64,000 nt of DNA from Myceligenerans indicum (lineage in GTDB: Bacteria; Actinomycetota; Actinomycetes; Actinomycetales; Cellulomonadaceae), in assembly GCF_016742955.1 (NCBI RefSeq), contig NZ_JABBYC010000001.1, forward strand, positions 1 through 64,000, written 5' to 3'. Both the position numbers and the translations under genes were made by a program. Below the pieces are notes generated by a model. It worked only from the letters and a program-made list of their open reading frames with translations, did not search any database and was not told the DNA's origin. Positions 62,450 through 64,000 of the stretch are shown here, one piece after another; position 1 is the stretch's first letter; every line of letters begins with the position of its first letter.

Positions 62450-64000
62450 ATGACCTCGCTCTTCGACTCCCTGCATCTTCCCGGCTTTCCCGGCGGCTCC
62501 GAGGCCGAGCCGGGTGACACCTCGCGCCTGCCGGACGTGGCGCCCCGATGGGACGACGACGGCGCGGGTGACTCGGCGGTCCCCGAGGAGCCCGAATGGC
62601 TGGCGGGACTGCCGCACGAGACGGAGGCTCCCCGGGCGAAGGGGGCCTACGCGCACCTCGACCCGGACGAGCTGCTGGACGGGCTGAACCCGCAGCAGCG
62701 GGCCGCCGTCGTGCACTCCGGCGGGCAGCTGCTCATCGTGGCCGGGGCGGGCTCCGGCAAGACGCGCGTGCTCACCCACCGCATCGCCTACCTCCTGGCC
62801 ACCGGGCGCGCCCGGGCAGGGGAGATCCTGGCGATCACCTTCACCAACAAGGCCGCCGCGGAGATGCGCGAGCGGGTGGAGCACCTGGTGGGCCCGGCGG
62901 CGGGCCGGATGTGGGTCTCCACCTTCCACAGCGCGTGCGTGCGCATCCTGCGGCGCGAGGCCAAGACGCTCGGGCTCAAGTCGTCGTTCTCCATCTACGA
63001 CGCCGCGGACAGCCGTCGCCTGATCGAGCTGGTGGCGCGCGAGCAGAACCTGGACCTGAAGAAGTACCCGCCGCGCTCCCTCGCGAACCGGATCAGCGAC
63101 CTGAAGAACGAGCTGATCGACCCGGACACCTACGCGCGCCAGGCCGGCTCCGAGGAGGAGGCGCCCGCGGGCGTCGCCTGGGCCGCGGCGCGGGACAAGC
63201 AGCGGTTCGACCAGGTGCTCGCCGAGGTCTACACGCGCTACCAGCAGCGTCTGTCCCAGGCGCACGCCCTGGACTTCGACGACATCATCATGACCACCGT
63301 GAACCTGCTCCAGGCGTTCCCGAACGTCGCCGAGCACTACCGCCGCCGGTTCCGGCACATCCTCGTGGACGAGTACCAGGACACCAACCACGCGCAGTAC
63401 GTGCTGGTGCGCGAGCTCGCGGGAGTCGGCGACGAGTCGGCGGCCGCGCACGAGGGCACCGACCCGCAGGCCGTCGCCCTCGACCCCGCCGAGCTCACCG
63501 TCGTCGGTGACGCCGACCAGTCCATCTACGCCTTCCGCGGCGCCACCATCCGCAACATCGAGGAGTTCGAGGCCGACTACCCGAACGCGACCACGCTGCT
63601 GCTGGAGCAGAACTACCGTTCCACGCAGACCATCCTCAGCGCGGCGAACGCCGTCATCTCCCGCAACGCCGGCCGCAAGCCCAAGCGTCTGTGGACGGAC
63701 GCCGGGGCGGGGGCCAGGATCACCGGATACGTCGCCGACGACGAGCACGCCGAGGCGCGCTACGTCGCCCAGGAGATCGACCGGCTGGGTGACGAGGACG
63801 GCGTGCGCCCGGGCGACGTCGCGATCTTCTACCGCACCAACGCGCAGTCCCGCGCGCTGGAGGAGGTGCTGATCCGCGTCGGCCTGCCCTACAAGGTGGT
63901 GGGCGGCACGCGCTTCTACGAGCGCAGGGAGGTCAAGGACGCCGTCGCGTACCTGCGCGCACTGGCCAACCTGGACGACGACGTGAACCTGCGCCGCATT
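62450..64000 (+). CDS. pcrA: UvrD/PcrA-family ATP-dependent DNA helicase (3' truncated by window)
   Basis: The visible 517 codons are open to the window end. After an 80-residue acidic N-terminal extension come GLNPQQRAAVVHSGG (Q motif), Walker A VAGAGSGKTRVLTH (97-110), motif Ia ITFTNKAAAEMRERVEHL, WVSTFHSACVRILRRE, Walker B VDEYQDTNHAQY and motifs III/IV (VGDADQSIYAFRGATIRNIE, LEQNYRSTQTI). It unwinds DNA 3'-5' in repair and removes replication blocks. About one third of the gene, including motifs V and VI, lies beyond the window. Confidence 0.96.
   Translation, partial: MTSLFDSLHLPGFPGGSEAEPGDTSRLPDVAPRWDDDGAGDSAVPEEPEWLAGLPHETEAPRAKGAYAHLDPDELLDGLNPQQRAAVVHSGGQLLIVAGAGSGKTRVLTHRIAYLLATGRARAGEILAITFTNKAAAEMRERVEHLVGPAAGRMWVSTFHSACVRILRREAKTLGLKSSFSIYDAADSRRLIELVAREQNLDLKKYPPRSLANRISDLKNELIDPDTYARQAGSEEEAPAGVAWAAARDKQRFDQVLAEVYTRYQQRLSQAHALDFDDIIMTTVNLLQAFPNVAEHYRRRFRHILVDEYQDTNHAQYVLVRELAGVGDESAAAHEGTDPQAVALDPAELTVVGDADQSIYAFRGATIRNIEEFEADYPNATTLLLEQNYRSTQTILSAANAVISRNAGRKPKRLWTDAGAGARITGYVADDEHAEARYVAQEIDRLGDEDGVRPGDVAIFYRTNAQSRALEEVLIRVGLPYKVVGGTRFYERREVKDAVAYLRALANLDDDVNLRRI

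Overview
The window is very GC-rich, dense actinobacterial chromosome. The combination of WhiB, GuaB3, SigE-family sigma factors, PspC proteins, DUF3817 next to guaA, frequent GTG starts and many apparently leaderless promoters points to the order Micrococcales. A Cellulomonadaceae/Promicromonosporaceae-like genome is my best guess; this is inferred from gene content, not from a search. The first 19 bases are a Tn5/Nextera sequencing adapter, so the left edge is a contig end and not genuine sequence. The right edge cuts through a UvrD/PcrA helicase gene.

Layout. 0.1-2.6 kb: YbdK-type ligase and a THUMP-like methyltransferase (minus strand). 2.7-3.3 kb: groES alone behind a promoter overlapped by a CIRCE (HrcA) operator and followed by strong hairpins. 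3.5-9.5 kb: whiB, a MerR regulator with a cobalamin-fold-like tail, guaB, a YpeA acetyltransferase, a DEDDh exonuclease and guaB3. 9.5-11.8 kb: a winged-helix regulator and MFS exporter pair behind a striking 13-bp-periodic operator array. 11.9-15.4 kb: a GabD2-like aldehyde dehydrogenase, a LuxR-regulator remnant, a DUF4031-HD fusion and a DUF218 protein. 15.4-15.9 kb: a large repeat cluster. 15.9-22.2 kb: ackA, pta and xfp, which together form a phosphoketolase-to-acetate route. 22.4-30.9 kb: SURF1, a glycosyltransferase, a decayed Uma2 gene, guaA, DUF3817, membrane proteins, a MalY-type lyase and a type-IV prepilin peptidase. 30.5-34.7 kb: two divergent PspC operons forming a LiaFSR/PspC-like envelope-stress system.

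35-58 kb is dominated by exopolysaccharide (EPS) genes. They comprise a polyprenyl-phosphate glycosyl-1-phosphate transferase, six glycosyltransferases, a Wzx-type flippase, a Wzz/BY-kinase, a Wzy-like polymerase, a sulfotransferase, an APH-like kinase, and a lipoprotein plus a secreted beta-propeller protein. Embedded at 41-45 kb is a sulfur-assimilation operon (sulfite reductase, APS/PAPS reductase, siroheme synthase). It is preceded by a small leaderless ORF carrying a Cys-Pro-Cys motif, which looks like a cysteine-sensing attenuator. 58-62 kb holds two tandem copies of a SigE-family sigma factor translationally coupled to a single-pass membrane protein with a duplicated ectodomain.

Two architecture-wide patterns stand out. 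Most first genes of transcription units have an xAxxxT -10 hexamer only 6-8 nt before the start codon (leaderless mRNAs), while downstream genes start inside the preceding stop codon (ATGA, GTGA, TTGA). Short tandem arrays, several with a 15-bp period but unrelated sequences, recur at intergenic or gene-end positions. I saw no tRNA, rRNA, CRISPR array, insertion sequence or prophage gene.
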